Source of the DNA: Olsenella uli DSM 7084
Lineage (GTDB): Bacteria; Actinomycetota; Coriobacteriia; Coriobacteriales; Atopobiaceae
Length of the DNA: 64,000 bases
Direction: 5' to 3'
Assembly: GCF_000143845.1 (NCBI RefSeq)
Contig: NC_014363.1
Location: 915,186 to 979,185, forward strand
The position numbers and the translations under genes are program-made. The notes under the pieces are model-generated. The model had not been told where the DNA came from, did not search any database, and saw only the letters and a list, made by a program, of their open reading frames with translations. Shown in pieces: positions 16,559 to 24,759 of this stretch. Position 1 is the stretch's first letter. Each line of letters opens with the position of its first letter.

Positions 16559-17959
16559 ATGATGGGGCACCAGCTGCGACAGACGGAGGGCAGGCGGGTA
16601 CTGCGTTGCCTGCTCGTCGCCCTGCTCTGGGTGCTGGTCTGGCAGCTCGCGAGCGTTGCCGTGGGAAGCGAGCTGCTGCTTGCGGGTCCCCTTGCCACCG
16701 CAGTGCGCCTTGCCGAGCTCATCGTGACGCCCGATTTCTGGTCCGTCGCGTTGGGTACGCTCGGGCGCGTCGCCATGGGCTTCTCCCTGGCGCTCGTCTC
16801 GGCATCTTTGCTGGCCGCCCTCGTGTGGAGGTTTCGCTCCCTTGAGGATGTCATCGAACTGCCGCTGGGAGTCCTCAAGAGCGCTCCCATCGTCTGTCTC
16901 ATCGTGCTGTTGCTGATGTGGCTGGGGTCTCGCTCCGTCGTCTTCGTGGCCGTCTACATCGCCGTCCTCCCGTCCCTGTATTTCGCGCTTGTCGAAGGCC
17001 TTCGTCAGCTCGACCCAAGGCTCCGCGAGATGCTCTGCGTCCATCGCGTGAGTGCGCCCAGGCGGCTGCTGGCCCAGCTGTGGCCATCCCTCCTCCCGTT
17101 CCTCCAGGCTGCCTGCCGTAGCGCCTGTGGCATGGCGTGGAAGTCGGGTGTCGCGGCGGAGCTGGTCGGTCTGCCCGCCGCCTCGGTGGGGGAGCGCGTC
17201 TATCAGTCAAAGCTCCTGCTCGAGACCGCCGACCTCTTCTCCTGGACCATCACCGTCATCGTGCTCTCGTGGGCCTGCGAACGCGTCTTCCTGCACGTCC
17301 TCGCGATGTCGGGACCCCTCGCACAACGCTTCGCGGTCTGGGGCCTGGGCGGCTCCTCGCCCTCGGGCGAGACCTGCGGGTCCGCCGTCGTCGACGTCTT
17401 CGCGCTTGCGGTGACCCTGGGGCAGAGGGACGTGCTCGCAGGCTATGAGCTGCACCTGGGCCCCGGACAGCGCCTGGTCCTGACCGACGGCTCCGGCGCG
17501 GGCAAGACCACGCTTCTGGGCGTGCTCTCCGGTCGGATAGTCCCGTCGTCTGGCCAGGCGCGGGTCCGTCCCGGCAGGGTGTCTGCGGTGTTCCAGGAGA
17601 CCAGGCTCGTGGAGGGTCTGTCGGCCGAGGAGAACGTCCTTCTCGCCTGCGGGCGCTCAGTCACGCGCGAGAGGGCCCGCGCCTCGCTGGAGCGCCTGAT
17701 CCCGGGCGTGGTGGGCGCAGGTCCCGTTGAGCGGCTCTCGGGTGGGCAGCGGCGTCGCGTCGAGCTCGTGCGGGCCCTCCTGACCCCATCTGACCTCGTC
17801 CTTCTGGACGAGCCCTTCGCTGCCCTCGACGAGGCGGCCCATGTGGCCTGCTGCACATTCGTGGTCGATGAGCTTCGCGGTCGGACGCTTGTCGTCGCCT
17901 CCCACGACCCGATGGACATCGAACGTCTGGCCGCATGTGGTGGCCGCCTTGCCGAATGA
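16559..17959 (+). CDS. ABC transporter permease-ATPase fusion (SsuC-SsuB / TauC-TauB type)
   Basis: One 466-aa chain joins an inner-membrane permease and its ATPase, probably for uptake of a small organic anion or vitamin precursor. Residues about 10-255 form five to six helices with the BPD-transp-1 fold of the nitrate/sulfonate/taurine family. About 280-466 are the ATPase: Walker A DGSGAGKTT, Q loop VFQETRLVEG, signature LSGGQRRRVELVRALL, Walker B LVLLDEPFAALD and H loop VVASHD. The first Walker A glycine is Asp. The ATG at 16559 has GAGGA 8 nt upstream; the frame is open to 16085 but that part is antisense of the epimerase gene. No substrate-binding protein gene adjoins it. Confidence 0.88.
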   Translation: MMGHQLRQTEGRRVLRCLLVALLWVLVWQLASVAVGSELLLAGPLATAVRLAELIVTPDFWSVALGTLGRVAMGFSLALVSASLLAALVWRFRSLEDVIELPLGVLKSAPIVCLIVLLLMWLGSRSVVFVAVYIAVLPSLYFALVEGLRQLDPRLREMLCVHRVSAPRRLLAQLWPSLLPFLQAACRSACGMAWKSGVAAELVGLPAASVGERVYQSKLLLETADLFSWTITVIVLSWACERVFLHVLAMSGPLAQRFAVWGLGGSSPSGETCGSAVVDVFALAVTLGQRDVLAGYELHLGPGQRLVLTDGSGAGKTTLLGVLSGRIVPSSGQARVRPGRVSAVFQETRLVEGLSAEENVLLACGRSVTRERARASLERLIPGVVGAGPVERLSGGQRRRVELVRALLTPSDLVLLDEPFAALDEAAHVACCTFVVDELRGRTLVVASHDPMDIERLAACGGRLAE

Positions 17960-17989
17960 GGGGTCACAAATGGCCCCAAATGTCGTATC

Positions 17990-18009
17990 GTGCTGACAAA
18001 TGTCGGCAC
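17990..18009. promoter_or_regulatory. Inverted repeat and AAATG repeats before pckA
   Basis: GTGCTGAC and GTCGGCAC (one mismatch) form an 8-bp dyad with an AAAT loop. AAATG starts at 17968, 17978 and 17998, spaced 10 and 20 bp, on one face of the helix. A weak promoter (GTCACA, 17 bp, TATCGT at 17986) overlaps. Likely operator region for pckA; the regulator is unknown. Confidence 0.4.
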
Positions 18010-18023
18010 AAAGGGAGGTCAGC

Positions 18024-19616
18024 ATGATTCCTGAGCAGCTTGCAGCCTGTGGTCTCAGTGGCTGCAGGGGGGCGATCCTCACGGACGCCTCACCTGCCGT
18101 CCTCATCGAGAAGGCCCTTGCCAACCACGAGGGCATACTCACCTCGACAGGTGCGCTTGCCGTCGAGACGGGCAAGTATACGGGCCGATCGCCCCATGAC
18201 CGCTTCATCGTCGATACGCCCGACGTCCACGATGACATAGCCTGGGGCTCGGTCAACATGCCGTTCTCCATCGAGGGCTACGAGAAGGTCAGGAAGGCCA
18301 TCACTGACTACCTCAAGGCGCACGACCTCTACATCGTCCACGCCATCGCCGGTGCCGACCGTCGTTGGTGCCGCAAGTTCCTGGTTGTGTGCGAGCGTGC
18401 CAGCCAGGCCCTCTTCGCGCGCCAGCTCCTGGTGCGCCCCTCCAAGCGCCAGCTCGCGGACTTCGACCCACAGGACTTCAGCGTCCTCGTCGCCCCGGGT
18501 CTCAAGCTCGACCCTGCCGAGTTCGGCACAAACTCCGAGGCCGCCGTCCTGATCAACTTCCAGCGCCACGAGATCCTCATCGCCGGCACGCAGTACTCCG
18601 GCGAGATCAAGAAGTCGGTCTTCTCGGTCATGAACTACCTGATGCCCGTCGAGGAGAACGTCCTGCCCATGCACTCGTCCGCGAACATGGACCCCGTGAC
18701 GGGGGAGACGGCGGTCTTCTTCGGCCTCTCCGGGACGGGAAAGACGACCCTTTCCGCCGACCCCCAGCGCATGCTCATCGGCGACGACGAGCATGGGTGG
18801 TCCGAGGGCAGCGTGTTCAACTTCGAGGGCGGATGCTACGCAAAGGCCATTCGCATCTCTGCGGTGACGGAACCCGAGATCTTCCACGCCATCCGCTTCG
18901 GCGCCATGTGCGAGAACGTGACCGTGGACAACGTCACGCGCAAGCCCGACTACTTCAATGGGACCCTGACCGAGAACACACGCGTTGCGTATCCCATCGA
19001 CTACATCGACAATGCCCAGGTCATGGGGCAGGGACGCTACCCCAATGTCATCATCTTCCTGACTGCGGACGCCTTCGGCGTGCTCCCTCCCATCGCGCGC
19101 CTCGACAAGAACGCAGCCATGTACCATTTCCTCTCCGGCTTCACGAGCAAGGTTGCCGGCACCGAGCGTGGCGTCACCGAGCCCCAGCCCACCTTCTCCA
19201 CGCTCTTCGGCGAGCCGTTCATGCCGCTCTCGCCCCTGCGCTACGCCCGGATGTTCGGAGAGAAGATGTCGTGCGGGGGTACGCGCGTCTACCTCATCAA
19301 CACGGGCTGGACGGGTGGCCCCTATGGCATTGGCAGCCGCATGGACCTCGCCTCCACGCGCCTCATGGTCTCTGCGGCCCTTGACGGATCGGTCGAGGAG
19401 GCCGAGTTCGCGCACGACCCCATCTTCAACGTTGATGTCCCCCAGCACATAGAGGGCGTCGACAGCCGCGTGCTCAACCCCCGGAACACCTGGTCGGACA
19501 AGAATGAGTACGACCGCAGCGCCCGTGCGCTCGCCCAGATGTTTGTCGACAACGCTGCCGAGAAGTATCCCGATATGGCTGCCGAGGTGCGCGCCGCCGG
19601 TCCGATGCCAGCCTAG
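18024..19616 (+). CDS. pckA: Phosphoenolpyruvate carboxykinase (ATP)
   Basis: Interconverts oxaloacetate and PEP with ATP/ADP and CO2. In anaerobes it often runs toward oxaloacetate and yields ATP; the direction here is inferred. The 530-aa product has TGKYTGRSPHDRFIVD, the kinase-1 P-loop GLSGTGKTTLSADPQR, the metal site IGDDEHGW and GGTRVYLINTGWTGG. Length is as expected for the ATP form. The ATG at 18024 has GGGAGGT 4 nt upstream; an 8-codon extension to 18000 is unlikely. It stands alone, with an operator-like region just upstream. Confidence 0.97.
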   Translation: MIPEQLAACGLSGCRGAILTDASPAVLIEKALANHEGILTSTGALAVETGKYTGRSPHDRFIVDTPDVHDDIAWGSVNMPFSIEGYEKVRKAITDYLKAHDLYIVHAIAGADRRWCRKFLVVCERASQALFARQLLVRPSKRQLADFDPQDFSVLVAPGLKLDPAEFGTNSEAAVLINFQRHEILIAGTQYSGEIKKSVFSVMNYLMPVEENVLPMHSSANMDPVTGETAVFFGLSGTGKTTLSADPQRMLIGDDEHGWSEGSVFNFEGGCYAKAIRISAVTEPEIFHAIRFGAMCENVTVDNVTRKPDYFNGTLTENTRVAYPIDYIDNAQVMGQGRYPNVIIFLTADAFGVLPPIARLDKNAAMYHFLSGFTSKVAGTERGVTEPQPTFSTLFGEPFMPLSPLRYARMFGEKMSCGGTRVYLINTGWTGGPYGIGSRMDLASTRLMVSAALDGSVEEAEFAHDPIFNVDVPQHIEGVDSRVLNPRNTWSDKNEYDRSARALAQMFVDNAAEKYPDMAAEVRAAGPMPA

Positions 19617-19764
19617 TCGTGCATGTCGTCTCAGGCTTCAGGCAATCGCACAACATAAAATTCAAAGAGATGGGTCTGCAGGGTCGTATATCGGGCAGAT
19701 CCACCTTCACAGGCTGCGAGGACCCAGCTTTGCGCACCCTCTTGCGTGTGCTTAGAGGGCTATA

Positions 19765-19825
19765 GCTACCGTTCGCTGGATGGGCGATGATATCCCTTAC
19801 GGGAGAAATGATCATGATTTAGTAT
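19765..19825 (+). promoter_or_regulatory. Candidate upstream site and promoter of the hydrogenase operon
   Basis: Contains GCTACCGTT (19765-19773), shared with the arcA and YfcC-carrier upstream regions, and a possible -10 TAGTAT (19820-19825) with only a poor -35 (TTACGG). The gap from motif to -10 is 46 bp, the same as for arcA. The rest of 19617-19764 holds nothing I can name. Confidence 0.4.
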
Positions 19826-19864
19826 TCATTTCGTTGACCAGGTGCTGCCAGGATTGGGGGATCT

Positions 19865-21688
19865 ATGGCAAGACTGCACGTCATGGAGAGGAGCGAGGCG
19901 CAACAGGTCATGGACGACCTCCACAAGGCCGTCGAGAAGCGCCTTTCCGTGAGTTCCCTGGAACCGTGTCCGGTCGAGTTCTCGGCCGCCTTCGTGCGCA
20001 TGTGCATGACGCAGAGCTGCGGGAAGTGCACGCCCTGTCGCATCGGCCTGCCAGCTCTCGGCGAGCTCATGGAGCGGGTCCTCGACGGCACGGCCGAGGA
20101 GTACACCATCGACCTCATCGAGAGGACCGCAGAGGCCATCTATCTGTCGAGCGACTGCGCGATAGGCTACGAGGCGGGCGAGATGGCCCTCGAGGCGGTG
20201 CGGGGCTTCCGCGACGACTTCGAGTTCCATCTCAGGCACCACGCCTGCGGCTTCGAGCAGAGCATGACGGTGCCCTGCGTATCGGGTTGTCCGGCGGGGG
20301 TGGACATCCCGGGCTACATCTCCCTCGTCGAGGCGGGGCAGAACGTCGAGGCCGTCCGGCTCATCCGCAAGGACAACCCACTGCCTCTGGTGTGCGGGTA
20401 TGTGTGTGAGCATCCCTGTGAGATGCACTGTCGCCGCGGCATGGTCGACGATCCCATGAACATCCGCGGGCTCAAGCGCTTTGCCGTCGACAACATGGAG
20501 AGGGACTACCGCCCTCACATGGCGCCCAAGACCGGCAGGCGCATCGCCATCGTCGGGGGTGGCCCCGCCGGCCTCTCCGCCGCCTACTACCTCACGGTCA
20601 TGGGCCACGACGTCACGATCTTCGAGGCCCGCAGGCATCTGGGGGGCATGCTGCGCTATGGCATCCCCAGCTATCGCCTGCCCCGCGAGCGCCTTCAGGC
20701 GGAGATCGACTGGATCGTCGGTCTGGGCGTCCACGTGGAGTACGAGAGCAAGGTCGAGGACATCTCGCGGCTTCGTGAGGACTTCGACGGCACCTACATC
20801 GCCATCGGTGCCCACCGCGACCGCAAGCTCGGGCTTGAGGGGGAGGGCGCCACAGGGGTGCTCTCCGCCGTCGAGATGCTCCGTTGCATCGGCGACGGCA
20901 TGGCTCCCGACTTCACGCATGAGCGCGTCTGCGTCGTGGGTGGAGGGAACGTCGCCATGGACGTCGCCCGCTCGGCCGTGCGCTGCGGTGCGGACAAGGT
21001 GTCCATCGTCTATCGCCGCCGCGTCACGGACATGACGGCGCAGGACGAGGAGATAGAGGGCGCCCGGGCCGAAGGCTGCGAGCTTCTTACGCTCAACGCC
21101 CCGCTGCGCATCGTCGCCGAGAATGGTGCGGTCACGGGGCTTGCCGTGCAGCCCCAGATCATCGGGGGCTTCCGGAGCGGCCGTCCCGCCCCGCGCCCCG
21201 CCGACACGGCGGAGCGCATCATCCCCTGTGACCGCGTGGTCGTCGCCATTGGCCAGGCCATCGAGTCCGCGCCGTTCGAAGCCCAGGGCATCCCGTGCGA
21301 CCACGGGCGCTTCGTCGCGAACGAGGATGGGACCGTAGATGGCTTCGAGGGCGTCTTCGTGGGGGGCGACTGCCAAAGCGGCCCAGCGACGGTCATCCGT
21401 GCCGTCAACGCCGGGAAGGTCGCCGCAGCGAACATCGATCACTACCTGGGCTTCGAGCACCTGATCGACAAGCACAACGTCGACATGCCCCCCGTCAAGT
21501 TCAAGGGCAAGACGTCCTGCGCCCGCTGCGAGATGACAAACCGCGAGGCAGCGGATCGCGTCGGGGACTGGGGGCTCGTCGAGAGGGGTCTCACGGCGCA
21601 GGAGGCGCACCAGGAGGCGGCGCGCTGCCTGAGGTGCGACCACTTCGGCCACGGGGCGTTCCGCGGGGGAAGGGTCATGACATGGTAA
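19865..21688 (+). CDS. GltD-like FAD/NAD(P) oxidoreductase with NuoF-type Fe-S domain (hydrogenase partner)
   Basis: Likely carries electrons between NAD(P)H and the hydrogenase encoded next. The 607-aa chain starts with the NuoF-type 4Fe-4S binding segment CGKCTPCRIG (about residue 52). It continues with a GltD Fe-S domain (CVSGCPAGVDIPGY and CGYVCEHPCEMHCRRG), an FAD Rossmann motif (IAIVGGGPAGLSAAYYL, about 225), an NAD(P) motif (VCVVGGGNVAMDVA, about 356) and a C-terminal Cys set (CARCEM...CLRCDHF). The NuoF FMN/NADH part is absent. Its TAA lies inside the first codons of the hydrogenase gene (7-bp overlap), so the two are translationally coupled. NADH versus NADPH use cannot be told. Confidence 0.87.
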   Translation: MARLHVMERSEAQQVMDDLHKAVEKRLSVSSLEPCPVEFSAAFVRMCMTQSCGKCTPCRIGLPALGELMERVLDGTAEEYTIDLIERTAEAIYLSSDCAIGYEAGEMALEAVRGFRDDFEFHLRHHACGFEQSMTVPCVSGCPAGVDIPGYISLVEAGQNVEAVRLIRKDNPLPLVCGYVCEHPCEMHCRRGMVDDPMNIRGLKRFAVDNMERDYRPHMAPKTGRRIAIVGGGPAGLSAAYYLTVMGHDVTIFEARRHLGGMLRYGIPSYRLPRERLQAEIDWIVGLGVHVEYESKVEDISRLREDFDGTYIAIGAHRDRKLGLEGEGATGVLSAVEMLRCIGDGMAPDFTHERVCVVGGGNVAMDVARSAVRCGADKVSIVYRRRVTDMTAQDEEIEGARAEGCELLTLNAPLRIVAENGAVTGLAVQPQIIGGFRSGRPAPRPADTAERIIPCDRVVVAIGQAIESAPFEAQGIPCDHGRFVANEDGTVDGFEGVFVGGDCQSGPATVIRAVNAGKVAAANIDHYLGFEHLIDKHNVDMPPVKFKGKTSCARCEMTNREAADRVGDWGLVERGLTAQEAHQEAARCLRCDHFGHGAFRGGRVMTW

Positions 21689-23445
21689 GGCTCACCATCG
21701 ACGGCAGGGAGGTCGAGGTCGAGGAGCACACCACCATCCTCGACGCGGCACGGACGGCCGGTGTCAACATCCCGACCCTCTGCTACCTGAGGGACATAAA
21801 CGAGATCGGCTCATGCCGTGTCTGTGCCGTCGAGGTGGAGGGCATCGACCAGCTTGTCGCCTCGTGCAACAACTACGTGCTGGACGGCATGGTCGTCAGG
21901 ACGAACAGCCCCAAGGCCCGCGCGGCGCGCAAGGTCAACGTCGAGCTCCTGCTCTCGCGTCACAAGACGGCCTGCACCAGCTGCGTCCGGTCGGGGAACT
22001 GCACCCTCCAGGAGCTCGCGAACGACCTCAACATCTACTACCTGGACTACGCCGAGCACGTGCCATTCGTCCACTGGGACAAGACGTACCCCCTCATCAG
22101 GGAGAACCACAAGTGCATCGATTGCATGCGCTGCGTGCAGGTGTGTGACAAGGTCCAGGCCTCGCGCATCTGGGACGCCACGAGCCGCTCGACCCATCGG
22201 ACGGTGAACGTTGTCGGCGGACGCAGCTTTGACGACGTCGACTGCACCTACTGCGGGCAGTGCATAACCCACTGCCCGACGGGCGCCCTGCGCGAGCGCG
22301 ATGACACCGAGCGCGTGTTCAGGGCTCTGGCCGATCCCAACGTCACGACGATCGTGCAGGTGGCCCCCTCCGTACGCACATCCTGGGGCGACGAGTTCGG
22401 CCTCGGGGCAGACGAGGGCTCGCTGGGCAGGCTCGTCTCTGCGCTGCGGCCCATGGGTTTCGACTACATCGTGAACACGGACTTCTCGGCCGACCTCACG
22501 ATCATGGAGGAGGGCACCGAGCTCCTTGCACATATGGCAAGGGAGGGTGACAAGGACGCTGCCGAGAGGCTCCCCATGTTCACCTCCTGCTGTCCGGGCT
22601 GGGTCCGCTTCGTGAAGGCGCACTACCCCCAGCTCGTCGACCACGTGTCCACCTCCAAGTCGCCTCAGCAGATGTTCGGCGCCGTGGTCAAGAGCTACTA
22701 TGCCGACCTGCTCGGCCTCGATCCCCATGGGATTTTTTCCGTCTCGATCATGCCCTGCGTGGCCAAGAAGGCCGAGGCTGACATCGAGTGCATGAACGAC
22801 GCCTGCGGCGACCCCGACGTGGATGCCGTCCTGACGGTCCGCGAGGTCACGCGCATGATCCGTGCGGAGCACGTGTGCGTGGACGCCCTCGAGCCCTCTG
22901 CCTTCGACGAGCCATTGGGCATGGGGACGGGTGCCGGCATCATCTTCGGTGCCACGGGCGGCGTCATGGAGGCCGCCTTGCGCACCGCCCACCACATCGT
23001 CACCGGGCGGTCGCCCGAGGAAGACATGTTCGAGCGCGTACGCGGCCTCGAGGGATGGAAGGAGGCGACGTTCGACCTGGCGGGGACGTCCGTCCGCGTT
23101 GCCGTCGCCTCGGGCCTGGCAAACGCCAAACGCCTGTGCGATGCCGTGCTCGCGGGAAGGGCCTCCTACGACTTCGTCGAGGTCATGGCCTGTCCGGGTG
23201 GCTGCGTGGGAGGTGGCGGTCAGCCCATCCGCGAGGGCGAGGAGCGTGCGGGGGAACGCGGCCAGGTCCTCTATGGCCTAGACAAGATCGCCCAGTACCG
23301 CAACTCCTACGAGAACCCCTCCATCGTGCGGTGCTATGAGGAGTACTTTGGCGCACCGATGTCGAAGCGCGCCGAGGAGCTGCTCCATACCGACCAGCAT
23401 GCCTGGCAGATGCCGGGGGAGAGGGGGCTGGGACCCCTCGCTTAG
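21682..23445 (+). CDS. hydA: [FeFe] hydrogenase, catalytic subunit
   Basis: Produces or oxidises H2 in fermentative redox balance. The 587-aa product has an N-terminal 2Fe-2S domain (CYLRDINEIGSCRVC), a His-Cys3 cluster (HKTACTSCVRSGNC), two 4Fe-4S motifs (CIDCMRCVQVC and CTYCGQCITHCPTGAL), the H-cluster motifs TSCCPGW (about 300), MPCVAKK (about 356) and MACPGGCVGGGGQP (about 501), and a small-subunit-like C-terminus. All H-cluster cysteines are present. ATG 21682 overlaps the flavoprotein stop. Maturation genes hydE, hydF and hydG are not in this window. The H2 direction is inferred. Confidence 0.95.
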   Translation: MVRLTIDGREVEVEEHTTILDAARTAGVNIPTLCYLRDINEIGSCRVCAVEVEGIDQLVASCNNYVLDGMVVRTNSPKARAARKVNVELLLSRHKTACTSCVRSGNCTLQELANDLNIYYLDYAEHVPFVHWDKTYPLIRENHKCIDCMRCVQVCDKVQASRIWDATSRSTHRTVNVVGGRSFDDVDCTYCGQCITHCPTGALRERDDTERVFRALADPNVTTIVQVAPSVRTSWGDEFGLGADEGSLGRLVSALRPMGFDYIVNTDFSADLTIMEEGTELLAHMAREGDKDAAERLPMFTSCCPGWVRFVKAHYPQLVDHVSTSKSPQQMFGAVVKSYYADLLGLDPHGIFSVSIMPCVAKKAEADIECMNDACGDPDVDAVLTVREVTRMIRAEHVCVDALEPSAFDEPLGMGTGAGIIFGATGGVMEAALRTAHHIVTGRSPEEDMFERVRGLEGWKEATFDLAGTSVRVAVASGLANAKRLCDAVLAGRASYDFVEVMACPGGCVGGGGQPIREGEERAGERGQVLYGLDKIAQYRNSYENPSIVRCYEEYFGAPMSKRAEELLHTDQHAWQMPGERGLGPLA

Positions 23446-23496
23446 GCGCCTGCGGACGTTCCCTGAACCCGCCCCCGTCGCCCTGCCGACAGGGCA

Positions 23497-23526
23497 AGGC
23501 GCCGCTCCCGTACGGGAGCGGCGCCT
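23497..23526. terminator. Bidirectional-type terminator hairpin
   Basis: Perfect 14-bp inverted repeat (23497-23510 with 23513-23526) with a 2-nt centre, between the convergent hydrogenase and pta genes. No clear T run on either side, so the terminator function is likely but not certain. Confidence 0.7.
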
Positions 23527-23558
23527 CGGTGTCCCTCTTCAGCCTGCGCGAACATCCC

Positions 23559-24536
23559 CTACTCGGCCATCTGTGCCTGGACGGCCGTGATGGCGACGAC
23601 GCCCACGATGTCATCGGACGAACAGCCGCGGGAGAGGTCGTTGACTGGCTTGGCAATGCCCTGGAGCACAGGACCGTAAGCCTCCGCGCTGGCAAAGCGC
23701 TGGACGAGCTTGTAGCCGATGTTGCCAGATTCGAGGTCGGGGAAGACGAGGATGTTGGCGCCTCCGGCCACCCGGGAGGCAGGTGCCTTGAGGTCGGCGA
23801 CGGAGCGTACGAGCGCCGCGTCGAGCTGGAGGTCGCCATCGAGTGCCAGCCCGGGCTCCTTCTCGTTCGCGATCCTGGTGGCCTCCTGGACCTTGGTGGG
23901 AACCTCGCCCTTGGCGGAGCCCATGGTGGAGAAGGACAGCATCGCGACCTTGGGCTCGTCGCTCATGAAACGTGTCCAGGTGTGGGCGGATGCCAACGCG
24001 ATCTCGGAGAGCTCATCGGCGGTGGGGTCGATGTTGAGGCCGCAGTCGGCGAAGAGCAGGGTGCCCCTCTCGCCGTACTCCTCCTTGTCGGTGCACATGA
24101 TGAAGAAGGCCGAGACGAGCTTGGTGCCCGGGGCGGTCTTCAGGATCTGGAGCGCGGGACGCAGCGTGTTGGCGGTGGAGTGACAGGCACCGGAGACCAG
24201 GCCGTCGGCATCCCCCATCTTGACCATCATGGTGCCGAAGTAGGTGGCATCGTTCATCTGCTCCATGGCCTCGGGGAGGGTGACGCCCTTCTTGGCGCGC
24301 AGCTCCGCGAACTTGGCGGCGTACTCGTCGTGCTTCTCGGCGGTACGTGGGTCTATCACCCTGACGCCGTCAACCTTGACCTGGCTGGGGTCGCCGAGGA
24401 CAACGAGGTCCGCGAGGCCTTCCGCCACGATCTTCTCGGCTGCCTCGATGGTGCGTAGATCCTCGCCCTCAGGCAGCACGATCGTCTTCTTGTCCGCCCT
24501 GGCGGCGTCCTTCATCCTCTGCAGAAACTCGCTCAT
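23559..24536 (-). CDS. pta: Phosphate acetyltransferase
   Basis: Converts acetyl-CoA and phosphate to acetyl phosphate, which AckA uses to make ATP. The 325-aa product is the short, single-domain form without the regulatory N-terminal DRTGG region. Signature segments: KKTIVLPEGEDLRTIEAAEKI, YFGTMMVKMGDADGLVSGA, NVLVFPD-like ANILVFPDLESGNIGYKLVQR and GPVLQGIAKPVNDLSRGC. ATG 24536 has GGAGGGG upstream. It converges on the hydrogenase gene and is divergent from glf; a likely promoter lies about 100 bp upstream. Confidence 0.97.
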   Translation of the reverse strand: MSEFLQRMKDAARADKKTIVLPEGEDLRTIEAAEKIVAEGLADLVVLGDPSQVKVDGVRVIDPRTAEKHDEYAAKFAELRAKKGVTLPEAMEQMNDATYFGTMMVKMGDADGLVSGACHSTANTLRPALQILKTAPGTKLVSAFFIMCTDKEEYGERGTLLFADCGLNIDPTADELSEIALASAHTWTRFMSDEPKVAMLSFSTMGSAKGEVPTKVQEATRIANEKEPGLALDGDLQLDAALVRSVADLKAPASRVAGGANILVFPDLESGNIGYKLVQRFASAEAYGPVLQGIAKPVNDLSRGCSSDDIVGVVAITAVQAQMAE

Positions 24537-24630
24537 CGAAACCCCTCCATGCCAAGCCGTACCGTGTCCGTTGCGGGTCCCGAGTCGGCAGTTATGCACG
24601 TCGGCTGGGTATTCGGCGCCCGTGGGACTC

Positions 24631-24636
24631 ATTATA
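24631..24636 (-). promoter_or_regulatory. Likely -10 of the pta promoter
   Basis: Perfect TATAAT on the minus strand. The best -35 (TTGATT) is only 14 bp away, shorter than usual. This gives a 5' leader of roughly 90 nt before pta. Confidence 0.45.
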
Positions 24637-24759
24637 GGGCCACATGCTAGAATCAACCGAGCAATCGGGTGCCGGCGTTCGCCCTGTGCCCGGTCCGCCC
24701 TGCGCGGCAGGCTCTCGCGGACCAGATGCGCTGTCTGACCTGAAAGGACGACAAAAGCC

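Noticed and set aside
21660-21690. Frameshift between the flavoprotein and hydrogenase genes
   Set aside because: Both products are complete; the 7-bp overlap with ATG and TAA is a normal coupled junction.
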